A DNA stretch of 64,000 nt from positions 992,001-1,056,000 of the forward strand of contig NZ_CP102270.1 in the NCBI RefSeq assembly GCF_025148445.1. The letters run 5' to 3'. Under the pieces are notes generated by a model that was given only the letters and a program-made list of their open reading frames with translations, ran no database searches and was not told where the DNA came from. The position numbers were made by a program, and so were the translations under genes. Below, in pieces: positions 52,519-61,577 of the stretch. The stretch is from Eshraghiella crossota. Lineage in GTDB: Bacteria; Bacillota; Clostridia; Lachnospirales; Lachnospiraceae. Within the stretch, counting starts at the first letter, position 1. Each line of letters opens with the position of its first letter.

Positions 52519-54228
52519 ATGAATAAATTTTTACTTGTAGCCATTAATTCCAAATATATACATTCCAATCTGGCAGTTTATTGCTTAAAAGCAGCCACAG
52601 CTTATTCAGATAAAGTATATATCAGGGAGTTTACAATCAATAATCAGCTTGAGGATATTCTGAAAAATATATATCTGGAAAAACCGGATGTTATCGGAAT
52701 ATCATGTTATATCTGGAATATAAATTATGTCAAAGAACTTTTACCTGAACTTAATAAGCTGCTTCCGGGTGTTAAAATCTGGCTTGGAGGCCCGGAAGTC
52801 AGTTATAATACAGAAGAATATGCCGGCAGGTATGAAAATGTTGCCGGTGTAATAAAAGGCGAAGGTGAAGCTGTTTTTAAGGAACTGATGGATTGCTATA
52901 TGGAAGGCAGGGAAAAAGACATTCCTTCTATTCCTGGAATAACAACTGTTTCTGACGGAAAAATTATCGATAATCCATGCACGCTTGTATATGATATGAG
53001 TGATTCTGTTATGCCTTATTATGCGGCAGGATACAAGGAAGATGATTATAAAAATAAAATTATATATTATGAAAGTTCAAGAGGCTGCCCGTTTTCCTGC
53101 AGTTATTGCCTTTCATCCGTAGACAAGCATCTGCGATTCAGGAATACGGAACTGGTTCTTACGGATTTGAAAGTGTTCCTTGATAACAAGGTCGCACTAG
53201 TCAAATTTGTTGACAGGACATTTAACTGTAACAGGGAGCATTCAAGGAAGATATTAAGGTTTATAAGAGATAACGATAATGGGATAACCTCGTTCCACTT
53301 TGAGATAGCGGCAGATATTCTTGAAGAAGAAGATATAAGGATTATGAACAGCTTAAGACCGGGACTCATCCAGCTTGAAATAGGTGTGCAGTCCACTAAT
53401 CAGGACACAATTAAAGCAATTCACAGGGTAATGAACCTTGATAAGTTAAGGAATAACGTAGCTGCGATAAGAAAATGCCGGAATATCCATATGCATCTTG
53501 ATTTAATAGCGGGACTTCCCTACGAGGACATAAACAGTTTCAGAAAATCTTTTAATGATATATATGATATGAAGCCCGATAATTTACAGCTTGGTTTTTT
53601 GAAACTTTTACATGGTTCACTTATGCGTGAAGAAAAAGATAAATATGGTATAGTTGCGAGAGATATACCGCCTTACGAGGTGCTTTATACAAAATATCTT
53701 TCTTATGATGATATTTTAAAGTTAAAACAGGTGGAAAAAGTTCTTGATATGTATTATAATAGCAATATGTTTGTGTTGTCGGTCAGATATCTGTCTGGCA
53801 GTTTTGATGACAGCTTTGCCATGTATGAATTGCTTTCGGAATGTTTTGAAAGAAGATACAGTGACGGAAGCCTTCCGTCAAGAAACGGTAAATTTGAACT
53901 GCTTTATGATTTCGCCGGGGATTATCTTAATGAACACGATATGATGGTATTTGGCGAGATGTTAAGATTTGACATGTATTTAAGAGATAATGTGAAATCG
54001 CTGCCGGAATGTTTTGCTTTTAACAAAGATGAATCGTTAAGGGCTAAGAGATACTCGGGAGAACATAAGCTTACCAAGGCAGAACATATAGAGATTTTTA
54101 AAATTAACCCTGTTGAATACCGGGATAATGGCAATGTGGTATGTGGCGATACCGTAATTTATTTTGATTATCTCATAAGAGATTATGACAACAACGCCAC
54201 AATTAAGATTTTGGAGGAAACAAAATGA
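52519..54228 (+). CDS. B12-binding-domain radical SAM protein (DUF4080-like)
   Basis: The 569-residue protein has an N-terminal B12-binding-like Rossmann domain (about 1-140, with PDVIGISCYIW and WLGGPEVSYN). The radical SAM core has RGCPFSCSYC near 193-202. The C-terminal part (about 400-569) resembles DUF4080. Such enzymes carry out methylation or rearrangement on unknown substrates. It overlaps the next gene by 4 bp, tying it to the SecB-like candidate. Confidence 0.9.
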   Translation: MNKFLLVAINSKYIHSNLAVYCLKAATAYSDKVYIREFTINNQLEDILKNIYLEKPDVIGISCYIWNINYVKELLPELNKLLPGVKIWLGGPEVSYNTEEYAGRYENVAGVIKGEGEAVFKELMDCYMEGREKDIPSIPGITTVSDGKIIDNPCTLVYDMSDSVMPYYAAGYKEDDYKNKIIYYESSRGCPFSCSYCLSSVDKHLRFRNTELVLTDLKVFLDNKVALVKFVDRTFNCNREHSRKILRFIRDNDNGITSFHFEIAADILEEEDIRIMNSLRPGLIQLEIGVQSTNQDTIKAIHRVMNLDKLRNNVAAIRKCRNIHMHLDLIAGLPYEDINSFRKSFNDIYDMKPDNLQLGFLKLLHGSLMREEKDKYGIVARDIPPYEVLYTKYLSYDDILKLKQVEKVLDMYYNSNMFVLSVRYLSGSFDDSFAMYELLSECFERRYSDGSLPSRNGKFELLYDFAGDYLNEHDMMVFGEMLRFDMYLRDNVKSLPECFAFNKDESLRAKRYSGEHKLTKAEHIEIFKINPVEYRDNGNVVCGDTVIYFDYLIRDYDNNATIKILEETK

Positions 54229-54641
54229 AAAACGTAACAGTAACTATTAATCCAACAGAGATAAGAACGCTTTCTTATACTAACAATTTTACTATGAAGC
54301 CGGGAGAGAAGATAGCACTTAATGTAAAATCAGAAGCTGCGATTAAGCCTAATACAACCAATCCGGTAGCTGCACTTGTTGCAGTTAAGGTTGAAGTAAC
54401 GGACCCTAACCAGTGTATACATATGGTAATTGAGACGATTACAGGTGTTACCGTAAGTACGTTTATTGATGATATTGAACAGTACATTAAGGATAATTAT
54501 ATGTCCGTTATTCTTATGTCAGCCAACGAAAAAATTCGTTCGGTAAGTGCTCTTATCGGAGTACCTATAAGAATTCCTAATCCTAGATTCGGAATTTCAC
54601 CTATGGTAGAGAAAGATGAATCTGACATCCTGCCACAGTAA
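54225..54641 (+). CDS. Unrecognised beta-rich protein, possibly SecB-like
   Basis: The 138-residue protein has repeated beta-strands (IALNVKSEAAI, AALVAVKVEVTD) and ends in an amphipathic helix followed by IGVPIRIPNPRFGIS. Strands, then a helix, then a proline-rich end recall SecB chaperones, whose C-terminus has a helix and a PP..P.NF-like segment. No membrane segment or signal peptide. It overlaps the radical SAM gene. The SecB idea is tentative. Confidence 0.55.
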   Translation: MKNVTVTINPTEIRTLSYTNNFTMKPGEKIALNVKSEAAIKPNTTNPVAALVAVKVEVTDPNQCIHMVIETITGVTVSTFIDDIEQYIKDNYMSVILMSANEKIRSVSALIGVPIRIPNPRFGISPMVEKDESDILPQ

Positions 54642-54653
54642 GGGAGAATTTAT

Positions 54654-55841
54654 ATGATAAGTTTTTTATCCAGATTGTTTATTAAGGATAGAACTAATTA
54701 CAATGATTCCACAGTCAGAAAGAAGTATGGTACATTGACCGGTTTAACAGGCATATTCCTTAATATATGCCTGTTTGCCGGTAAATTTATAGCCGGAATT
54801 GTAACGGGAGCAATTTCCATAACGGCAGATGCCTTCAATAACCTGTCGGATGCAGGCTCATCCTTTGTTACCCTTATGGGTTTCAGACTTGCTTATAAAG
54901 AGCCTGACAGTGGGCATCCGTACGGACATGGAAGAATGGAATATATTTCAGGTTTTATTGTTTCCATAATGATAATTCTTATGGGATTTGAGCTTGGAAA
55001 GTCATCTTTTGAAAGAATTATTAATCCCAAAGACATTGAGACCGGGACATTATCCATAGTTGTCCTGACTGTTTCCATTGTGGTTAAGATATACATGAAT
55101 TTTTATAACAGGCACTATGGGAAACTCCTGAATTCTGCCTCGATGAAAGCAACTGCCACAGATTCTTTAAGTGACAGTGTTGCGACATCAGTGGTACTTA
55201 TTTCGGTAATTATTGCAAGGATTACAGGTGTAAGTGTGGACGGCTATGTAGGTATGGCTGTTTCATTATTTATTCTTTTTGCGGGTATTAAGTCGGTCAA
55301 AGACACGATTGACCCATTGTTAGGACAGCCACCGGAACAGGATTTTGTTAACAAAATATATAAAATTGCCAATTCTTATGACCAGATAGTGGGAATTCAT
55401 GACCTTGTAGTACATGATTATGGTCCGGCAAGAAGAATGATATCATTTCACGGCGAGGTGCCGGAGGATGGTAATATTAATGAACTTCATGAAGTCATTG
55501 ACAGGTGTGAAAGGCAGATAAGAAAAGAACTTGGTTGTGAGACCATAATACATATGGACCCTATTGCAGTTAACGATGAAAAGGTTAATAAACTTAAATC
55601 AATCCTTGTTAAGAAGATAAAGGATTATAATCCTGATATTACAATACATGATTTCAGGGTAGTTGATGGACCTAACAGGCAGAATGTTATTTTTGATGCC
55701 GTTGTTCCTATTGAATGTAAGGATAAATCGGCAGATGTGGAAAAGAAACTTGGAGAACTTGTAAGGGAACTGCCCGGCAACTGTTACGGAGTTATCGATA
55801 TTGACAGGCAGTTCATTAATTTTGGTGGTGTCAATCAATAA
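54654..55841 (+). CDS. Cation diffusion facilitator (CDF) transporter
   Basis: The 395-residue exporter has six membrane helices. The metal-site pattern DAFNNLSDAGSS lies in helix 2 and a second ATDSLSDSVATS in helix 5. A cytoplasmic ferredoxin-like domain (about 215-310) and an extra C-terminal part follow. Zinc, iron or manganese export is usual for the family. The 3' end overlaps the converging SplB-like gene by 11 bp. Confidence 0.92.
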   Translation: MISFLSRLFIKDRTNYNDSTVRKKYGTLTGLTGIFLNICLFAGKFIAGIVTGAISITADAFNNLSDAGSSFVTLMGFRLAYKEPDSGHPYGHGRMEYISGFIVSIMIILMGFELGKSSFERIINPKDIETGTLSIVVLTVSIVVKIYMNFYNRHYGKLLNSASMKATATDSLSDSVATSVVLISVIIARITGVSVDGYVGMAVSLFILFAGIKSVKDTIDPLLGQPPEQDFVNKIYKIANSYDQIVGIHDLVVHDYGPARRMISFHGEVPEDGNINELHEVIDRCERQIRKELGCETIIHMDPIAVNDEKVNKLKSILVKKIKDYNPDITIHDFRVVDGPNRQNVIFDAVVPIECKDKSADVEKKLGELVRELPGNCYGVIDIDRQFINFGGVNQ

Positions 55842-56835
55842 AAAGTTTCTCACGGGAAATATATTTTGTAATTTCATATCCGGCGAAATCAAGCATTTCG
55901 CCGGATTTTTTTGGCTCATACTGGCATACGCCCTCTAAGCAGGTGTAGGGATAGGCGGATATTTCGGTAAGTCTTTTTTTCTTCATTGATTTAATATAGG
56001 AAGATGATATCCGAAACAGACCAAGGCTGGCATCTGTGATTTTATTACCGTCAATCCGTGAAAATACATATTCATAAAAATCTTTGTAAATTTCCTTATA
56101 GTCTTTTACATATATCATGGGGTCAAAACATAACCTTACCATATAATCGCCGTCAATCGCCTTTTTTACTGCATTAATGCGGCTGTCAAGGGATGGCGTA
56201 AAATGTTCAAAACGTTCAATGATGTATTCAGGTGACAGAGTCCATGCAAATATGACACGGTCACATTTGGGAAAACATGATGTATCAAAGGCTGATTTAG
56301 TGCGTATTTCTATTTTAAGGGACGGATGGGACAACGTGAATCTAATCCACTTGTCAACGAAGCCTGTTAAGTTCTCCATTGCAAGTAAATCCGTATCATA
56401 GGAAATACATATATACATATCGTGTTTTGCAAGAATTTTTTCTATTTCTGAAAAATAATCATCATAATTTACGAATATTACAATATTACCGGAGGGGTAC
56501 ATACCTTGAAGATAACAGTATTCACAGTCAAATACGCAATTCATTATGTTGGAGGTGTAGTAAAAGTTATCGTTTCCAAAACTCTGGCACACTCTGGCTC
56601 CCGGATATATCTTTTCATTACGGTTTACGGATAAAATAAGTGACCTGGATTGTTTTTGAAGCAGAAAATCCTGACCTGACCTGTTAAAAATATCTTTGTA
56701 ATGTTTTATTTTAATAATGTGGCTGCCTTTAAGCCTTCCAAGAATCTCTTTGGACAAAGGGTAGTTGAAGGCATCATCTTCCACATATATGTGGGAAAAT
56801 GGCTTAGCCAAGGATTTGGTTTCTGATAAGTTCAT
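55831..56835 (-). CDS. SplB-like radical SAM protein (spore photoproduct lyase family)
   Basis: Family members repair the spore photoproduct in DNA by radical chemistry. The 334-residue protein has the cluster motif NCVFDCEYCYLQ near 115-126 and the family segments GARVCQSFGNDNFYYTSN and FAWTLSPEYI. A later CLEGVCQYE has two further cysteines. It shares few extra features with classical SplB, so the substrate may differ. The start overlaps the preceding gene by 32 bp. Confidence 0.85.
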   Translation of the reverse strand: MNLSETKSLAKPFSHIYVEDDAFNYPLSKEILGRLKGSHIIKIKHYKDIFNRSGQDFLLQKQSRSLILSVNRNEKIYPGARVCQSFGNDNFYYTSNIMNCVFDCEYCYLQGMYPSGNIVIFVNYDDYFSEIEKILAKHDMYICISYDTDLLAMENLTGFVDKWIRFTLSHPSLKIEIRTKSAFDTSCFPKCDRVIFAWTLSPEYIIERFEHFTPSLDSRINAVKKAIDGDYMVRLCFDPMIYVKDYKEIYKDFYEYVFSRIDGNKITDASLGLFRISSSYIKSMKKKRLTEISAYPYTCLEGVCQYEPKKSGEMLDFAGYEITKYISREKLFID

Positions 56836-57286
56836 AGATCATTTTACCCTCCTTTTTGGACTTTACGGGGAGAGCATACTCCTTGATAAATGGTGTTAAA
56901 AGGTTATGTGGATTGCCTCCTGTTTCCTCATAATACTGCATAAGCTTTTTGAAATTTAAAGCCATTGTCTCAGATAATAAAATATTTTTACAGAAATCGT
57001 CTATATATCCGGAGGATTCTTTTGCATTTCCGGGATAAAGACAGGCCATTGTTTTTAAAATGTAATCAAGGTCATTGTCATCTGCGACTTTGGCAATAAT
57101 TACTTTGCCGTTTCCGTATTGTCTGATTGCATCATCTGCAATATGAAATAGTGTGTCGTCGGCTATTTCGTCTTCGGCAAAAGGGTGATTTATCAGTATA
57201 TCAGGGTATACGGTATCGTTACTGCCTATGATTTTGTTATAAATAACTGTTTTGTTTCCTTTTATGGTGTGAATAAAGTAATTCAT
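56804..57286 (-). CDS. Unrecognised protein, 160 aa
   Basis: The protein is soluble, acidic and mostly helical in its second half, with no clear motif. The first half has alternating beta-strands (KTVIYNKIIG, KVIIAKVADDND). It is cotranscribed between an SDR gene (1 bp gap) and the SplB-like gene (32-bp overlap), so it probably serves the same process. I cannot name it. Confidence 0.7.
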   Translation of the reverse strand: MNYFIHTIKGNKTVIYNKIIGSNDTVYPDILINHPFAEDEIADDTLFHIADDAIRQYGNGKVIIAKVADDNDLDYILKTMACLYPGNAKESSGYIDDFCKNILLSETMALNFKKLMQYYEETGGNPHNLLTPFIKEYALPVKSKKEGKMIYELIRNQILG

Positions 57287-57287
57287 G

Positions 57288-57971
57288 TTATTTCCTCTTT
57301 AACCGGTGATACTGTGGATTGATTGTTATGTCATTAATGGAAAAACCTTCCGGTGATTTCAATACATTAAGGATGGTCTCTGCGATAAGTGACGAGGTTA
57401 ATGAACAGCCAAATTCCGTGTTGGCTTCAAAATCAGCATTTCTGTATAAGTCTGTATCAGTCATTTCCGGGTGGATATTGGTTACACGGACACCATATTT
57501 TCTGGCTTCTGCAAATATGCTGCTGCCAAAAGATGTAAGTCCTGCTTTGGTGGCTCCGTATGCTGCTCCATGGGGGTTGATTTCTTTTGCTGTCACACTT
57601 GAAATATTAATAATCTGCCCTTTGTTTTTCTTAAAATCCCTCAGAAAAATCGAGGTTAAAAGCATGGGAACCTCCAGATTAACGGTAACCATTTCGTGAA
57701 TCATCGAGGCATTTAATTCCTCATGAAGACCGTAATAGCCACATCCCGCATTATTGACTATAACGGAGATTTCCTTTTCTTTTTTAATCTCCCGTATAAG
57801 CTTTTCAAAGGCTTTAAGATCCGTTAAATCAATCAGATATTCTTTAAAAAGAGGATTTTGTATTTCAGAAGGCGTTCTTGAAAAACCGATTACCTCAATG
57901 TTATTCTCTATAAGTAATAAAGCGGTTGATTTGCCGATACCGCTTGATGTTCCTGTAATTACAGCTGTCAT
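57288..57971 (-). CDS. Short-chain dehydrogenase/reductase
   Basis: The 227-residue SDR has the cofactor motif TGTSSGIGKST (about 7-17), NNAGCGYYG (about 88-96) and the catalytic Ser with YGATK (about 140-155). NADP preference is suggested by an Arg after the second strand (FSRTP). It is the first gene of the three-gene minus-strand cluster. Substrate unknown. Confidence 0.92.
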   Translation of the reverse strand: MTAVITGTSSGIGKSTALLLIENNIEVIGFSRTPSEIQNPLFKEYLIDLTDLKAFEKLIREIKKEKEISVIVNNAGCGYYGLHEELNASMIHEMVTVNLEVPMLLTSIFLRDFKKNKGQIINISSVTAKEINPHGAAYGATKAGLTSFGSSIFAEARKYGVRVTNIHPEMTDTDLYRNADFEANTEFGCSLTSSLIAETILNVLKSPEGFSINDITINPQYHRLKRK

Positions 57972-58179
57972 AAAATTCTCCGGTTCCTGCCATATCTAAC
58001 TCATACAAATTCTGTATCACGGCATTTACAATGTTTTTTGCATATTCTTTGTCAATAGGTCTACATTATACATCTACCGGGAAGATGTTGCAAATGATGA
58101 TATACATATGTTAAAAACTACATTGACAGCCGGTATAAAAAGCAATAAAATTTTAAAAGACAGACGGAGGAATGAAAGC

Positions 58180-59406
58180 ATGGAAGATAATAAGTTAAAA
58201 AGAAAAAAAACAGAGTTGGTTATAATCGCTGTTTTGCTGGTTATAGTTGTTGCAGCAATAGTTGTCCTGCTTGTGACGGGTAAGAAAGACACGGATAAAA
58301 AGGAAGAGCCTGTAAGCATGAGTTTTGATGACTATGTAAATGATGCCAAAGAGTATGAATCTGAGGGTGATAAGGACAAAGCCTACAATTCATACCTTGA
58401 AGCTTACAAGCTTAATAAGTCATCCGAGGAGGTTTTGGATTACCTTATAGATAACACAGAGGATGTAACGCTGAAATTAAATTATGTGTATGAATATCTT
58501 GATTTAACGGCTGAAAGTTCAAAGGGCAGTGACAGAAGACGTGAGTTATTTGATTATCTTTTTGACTCAGGTGTTAAAGAGGGTGATGACAATGAAGCGT
58601 TATATGAGATGGCTGAATATGCGGATAAGGAATTTGAAGGTTACCTTAAAACAAAGACAGAAAGTGGTGAAGTTAAAGAACGCAGTACTGCACCGGTACT
58701 TAGTGAAGACGGCAAAGTATATTTTGGAAGCTATCCTCAGAATAAGATTGCAGACGGTTATGTGACCGATTATATCAAAAATGCCAAATATGATGAGAAT
58801 GACACGGCTGTTGTTTTCGGTAAGAAAATAACGAGAGTAAATAGCGACGGAGAAACTGCTTATTTTACATATGGTAAAATTGCGTGGATGCTTCTTATAG
58901 ACAAAGACAATGAATATCTCCTTATGACGGATAAGGTTCTTGACGGCAACTGTTATATGAACGAGCTTGTAGATTCTTCATGGGATGTGAGCGAGTTAAG
59001 GACATGGCTTAATACCTCATATCTTTCAAAAGCATTTTCTGATGAGGAATTAAACCTTATCAAAAAGACGCATATAGGCAAGCCTGAGAATTATTTTTAC
59101 AGCACCTCAAACGGTAATGAATCGGAAGATTACCTGGTAATTCTTTCCTGCAGTAATCTTGTATACAGTGAGTACGGGCTCAGAGACGAGGATGTTGAAA
59201 AAAGACAGGCGAAAGCTACTGATTATGCAATAGCCAGAGGTGTATTCGTTGATGAAAACAACGGAGCAAAATGGTGGACAAGTTCCAACGGAAGCATGAA
59301 TACAAGTTATGTATTTGTTAATTCCAACGGAATCATATCGGCAGGCGGAGAACTGGCTACCAATACATCAATAGGTGTAAGACCTGTAATGACCGTTTCA
59401 AAATAA
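58180..59406 (+). CDS. Membrane-anchored DUF6273-like protein with helical repeats
   Basis: The 408-residue protein has one N-terminal membrane helix (about 12-36). A helical segment of TPR-like repeats (about 50-165, with AKEYESEGDKDKAYNSYLEA) and a C-terminal DUF6273 domain follow. The latter shows WMLLIDKDNEYLLMT, ELRTWLNTSYLSKAFSDEEL and the terminal GVRPVMTVS. DUF6273 is common in Clostridia on the cell surface, function unknown. The start at 58180 follows CGGAGG; a longer frame from 58108 has none. Confidence 0.85.
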   Translation: MEDNKLKRKKTELVIIAVLLVIVVAAIVVLLVTGKKDTDKKEEPVSMSFDDYVNDAKEYESEGDKDKAYNSYLEAYKLNKSSEEVLDYLIDNTEDVTLKLNYVYEYLDLTAESSKGSDRRRELFDYLFDSGVKEGDDNEALYEMAEYADKEFEGYLKTKTESGEVKERSTAPVLSEDGKVYFGSYPQNKIADGYVTDYIKNAKYDENDTAVVFGKKITRVNSDGETAYFTYGKIAWMLLIDKDNEYLLMTDKVLDGNCYMNELVDSSWDVSELRTWLNTSYLSKAFSDEELNLIKKTHIGKPENYFYSTSNGNESEDYLVILSCSNLVYSEYGLRDEDVEKRQAKATDYAIARGVFVDENNGAKWWTSSNGSMNTSYVFVNSNGIISAGGELATNTSIGVRPVMTVSK

Positions 59407-59409
59407 TTG

Positions 59410-59456
59410 TTTACAAATCGAACAAATGTGCTATAATTAATACAAACAAATGTTCG
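59410..59456 (+). promoter_or_regulatory. SOS-type promoter with two LexA-like boxes
   Basis: TTTACA (59410-59415), a 16-bp spacer and TATAAT (59432-59437). CGAACAAATGTGCT (59419-59432) lies upstream of the -10 box and CAAACAAATGTTCG (59443-59456) downstream. Compared with the Gram-positive LexA consensus CGAACNNNNGTTCG the second has one mismatch and the first two. The second box ends 10 bp before the start codon. Confidence 0.75.
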
Positions 59457-59466
59457 AGGTATAGTT

Positions 59467-60819
59467 ATGCAGATTTGTGAGTCAATGGATATTATGGATA
59501 AGCTTGCCATTCTTACCGATGCGGCAAAGTATGATGTGGCATGTACATCAAGCGGTACGGAAAGGAAGAATAACGGCAAGGGAATAGGCAATACGGCAAG
59601 GAGTGGTATATGTCACAGCTTTTCAGCTGACGGAAGATGTATATCACTCCTTAAGATTCTTATGTCCAATGAATGTGTATTTGACTGCAGGTATTGTATT
59701 AACAGAAAGAGTAATGACGTTGTGAGGACCACATTTACCCCTGATGAGATATGCACCCTTACCATGGATTTTTATAAGAGAAATTATATCGAGGGACTTT
59801 TCTTAAGTTCCGGAATTATCAATAATCCCACATATACTATGATGCTTTTATGTGAGACGGTGAGAAGGCTCAGGGAGGTATACCGTTTCGGAGGGTATAT
59901 TCATGTTAAGGGGATTCCGGGAGCAGACCCTTCAGTTGTGGAACGGACGGGCTGGTATGCCGACAGGATGAGTGTTAATCTTGAGTTTCCTACTACGGAG
60001 GGACTTAAATCCTTAGCACCCAATAAGACTAGGAATACGATTCTGTCCCCTATGAAATTAATCCGTAACGGTATTAATAATGACAGACATGATATTGTTC
60101 CATGCAACCGTTCAGGAAGGAAATTTGTCCCGGCAGGGCAGAGTACCCAGATGGTTATAGGAGCCAGCGGAGAGAATGATTATCAGATAATCAATGTTTC
60201 GGAAGCACTGTATAAGAACTATGGACTTAAGAGAGTCTTTTATTCGGCATTTGTCAATGTCAATAATGACAGTACGCTGCCGTCAGCCCTTAACGGACCT
60301 CCGCTTTTAAGGGAACATCGATTGTATCAGGCTGACTGGCTTATGAGATTTTACGGCTTTAAGGCACAGGATATTTTATCGGAGGCCAGACCGGATTTTA
60401 ACGTTCTTGTAGACCCTAAGTGCGACTGGGCATTGAGACATCTGGAATATTTTCCTGTTGAAATTAACCGGGCGGATTATTATTCACTTCTTAAAGTCCC
60501 GGGAATCGGTGTCAATTCAGCAAAGAGGATAATTGCTGCAAGAAGGAGCAGCAGGCTTGATTTTGCCGACCTTAAAAGAATCGGCGTTGTCCTTAAAAGG
60601 GCAATATATTTTATTACCTGTAACGGCATAATGATGTATAAGAATATCAGGATTGAAGAGAATTACATTGTCAGGAATATCCTTGATTCATCTGTAAGAC
60701 GCGTTACAGGGGACGATGTTACATACAGACAGTTAAGCTTTTTTGATACCAACAGTGACATATTCCCTGATGAAGTGAAGGATTTGACAAGCTACGGTAT
60801 TATTACAGGACAGATATAG
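59467..60819 (+). CDS. Putative DNA modification/repair radical SAM protein
   Basis: The 450-residue protein has a radical SAM motif CVFDCRYC near 69-77 and a C-terminal helix-hairpin-helix LLKVPGIGVNSAKRIIAAR near 340-358, which binds DNA. This is the family known as UDG-linked radical SAM proteins (TIGR03916). It is usually next to a partner of DUF4130 type, as here. The reaction is not known; repair or modification of damaged bases is suggested. The LexA-like boxes upstream support a damage response. Confidence 0.9.
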   Translation: MQICESMDIMDKLAILTDAAKYDVACTSSGTERKNNGKGIGNTARSGICHSFSADGRCISLLKILMSNECVFDCRYCINRKSNDVVRTTFTPDEICTLTMDFYKRNYIEGLFLSSGIINNPTYTMMLLCETVRRLREVYRFGGYIHVKGIPGADPSVVERTGWYADRMSVNLEFPTTEGLKSLAPNKTRNTILSPMKLIRNGINNDRHDIVPCNRSGRKFVPAGQSTQMVIGASGENDYQIINVSEALYKNYGLKRVFYSAFVNVNNDSTLPSALNGPPLLREHRLYQADWLMRFYGFKAQDILSEARPDFNVLVDPKCDWALRHLEYFPVEINRADYYSLLKVPGIGVNSAKRIIAARRSSRLDFADLKRIGVVLKRAIYFITCNGIMMYKNIRIEENYIVRNILDSSVRRVTGDDVTYRQLSFFDTNSDIFPDEVKDLTSYGIITGQI

Positions 60820-60845
60820 ATTAAGAGCCCGTAAGGAGAATTTTT

Positions 60846-61565
60846 ATGGTTATATTCAGATGTGACGGAACTTATGAGGGTATTTTGACCGCCGTATTTT
60901 CGGGCTACTGGTCCGATGATGTTATGATAGAATGTGATAATGACAATATGTTTGTTTTCGGAGAATGTACGGAGGTGGTTACAGATTTGTCAAAGTCCTT
61001 ACGGGTTGCCAAAGGAATACGAAAAATCTCTTACGAGGCAGAATACATGATGTATCTTGCCGCACTTAATAATAATCCCGACAGAGGAACGGATATTTTT
61101 TACTTTGTAAAATCAGTATTTCAAAACGGTGCCGGGGGCATTTCGGATTACCATGATGTTCATGTGGCAAATGTCAATAAGATGTGTCGCAATACAGGCA
61201 GGGAATATGACCATTTCAGAGGCTTTTTAAGATTTGAGCAATATGATAATTTCCTGCTTGGCAAAATCCGCCCCGTTAATAACCTGCTTACGCTTCTTGG
61301 CAGTTTTTTTACGGACAGGCTGCTGCAGGAGAATTTTGTTATAGCCGATATGGGCAGGGGCAAGGCTGCCGTTCACAATAAGGGCGGTGAATATATAATT
61401 ACTGATGTGGATACGGGATACATTATGAGTCTGCAGCCTGACGATAAAGAAAAAGAACTTAAAAGATTATATGAGATGTTCAGAAAGAGCATTTCCATCA
61501 AAGAACGTACCAATATTAATCTCCAGAAACAGAATATGCCGTTAAGGTTCAGAGAGTATATGTAA
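60846..61565 (+). CDS. DUF4130 (TIGR03915) DNA-metabolism protein
   Basis: The 239-residue protein starts VIFRCDGTYEGILTAVF and has the DUF4130 order, with VNKMCRNTGREYDHFRGFLRF in the middle. The family always accompanies the radical SAM protein and is sometimes fused to a uracil-DNA glycosylase domain, absent here. It starts 26 bp after the radical SAM gene. Its role in the repair step is unknown. Confidence 0.88.
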   Translation: MVIFRCDGTYEGILTAVFSGYWSDDVMIECDNDNMFVFGECTEVVTDLSKSLRVAKGIRKISYEAEYMMYLAALNNNPDRGTDIFYFVKSVFQNGAGGISDYHDVHVANVNKMCRNTGREYDHFRGFLRFEQYDNFLLGKIRPVNNLLTLLGSFFTDRLLQENFVIADMGRGKAAVHNKGGEYIITDVDTGYIMSLQPDDKEKELKRLYEMFRKSISIKERTNINLQKQNMPLRFREYM

Positions 61566-61577
61566 AGGAAGTAACCT

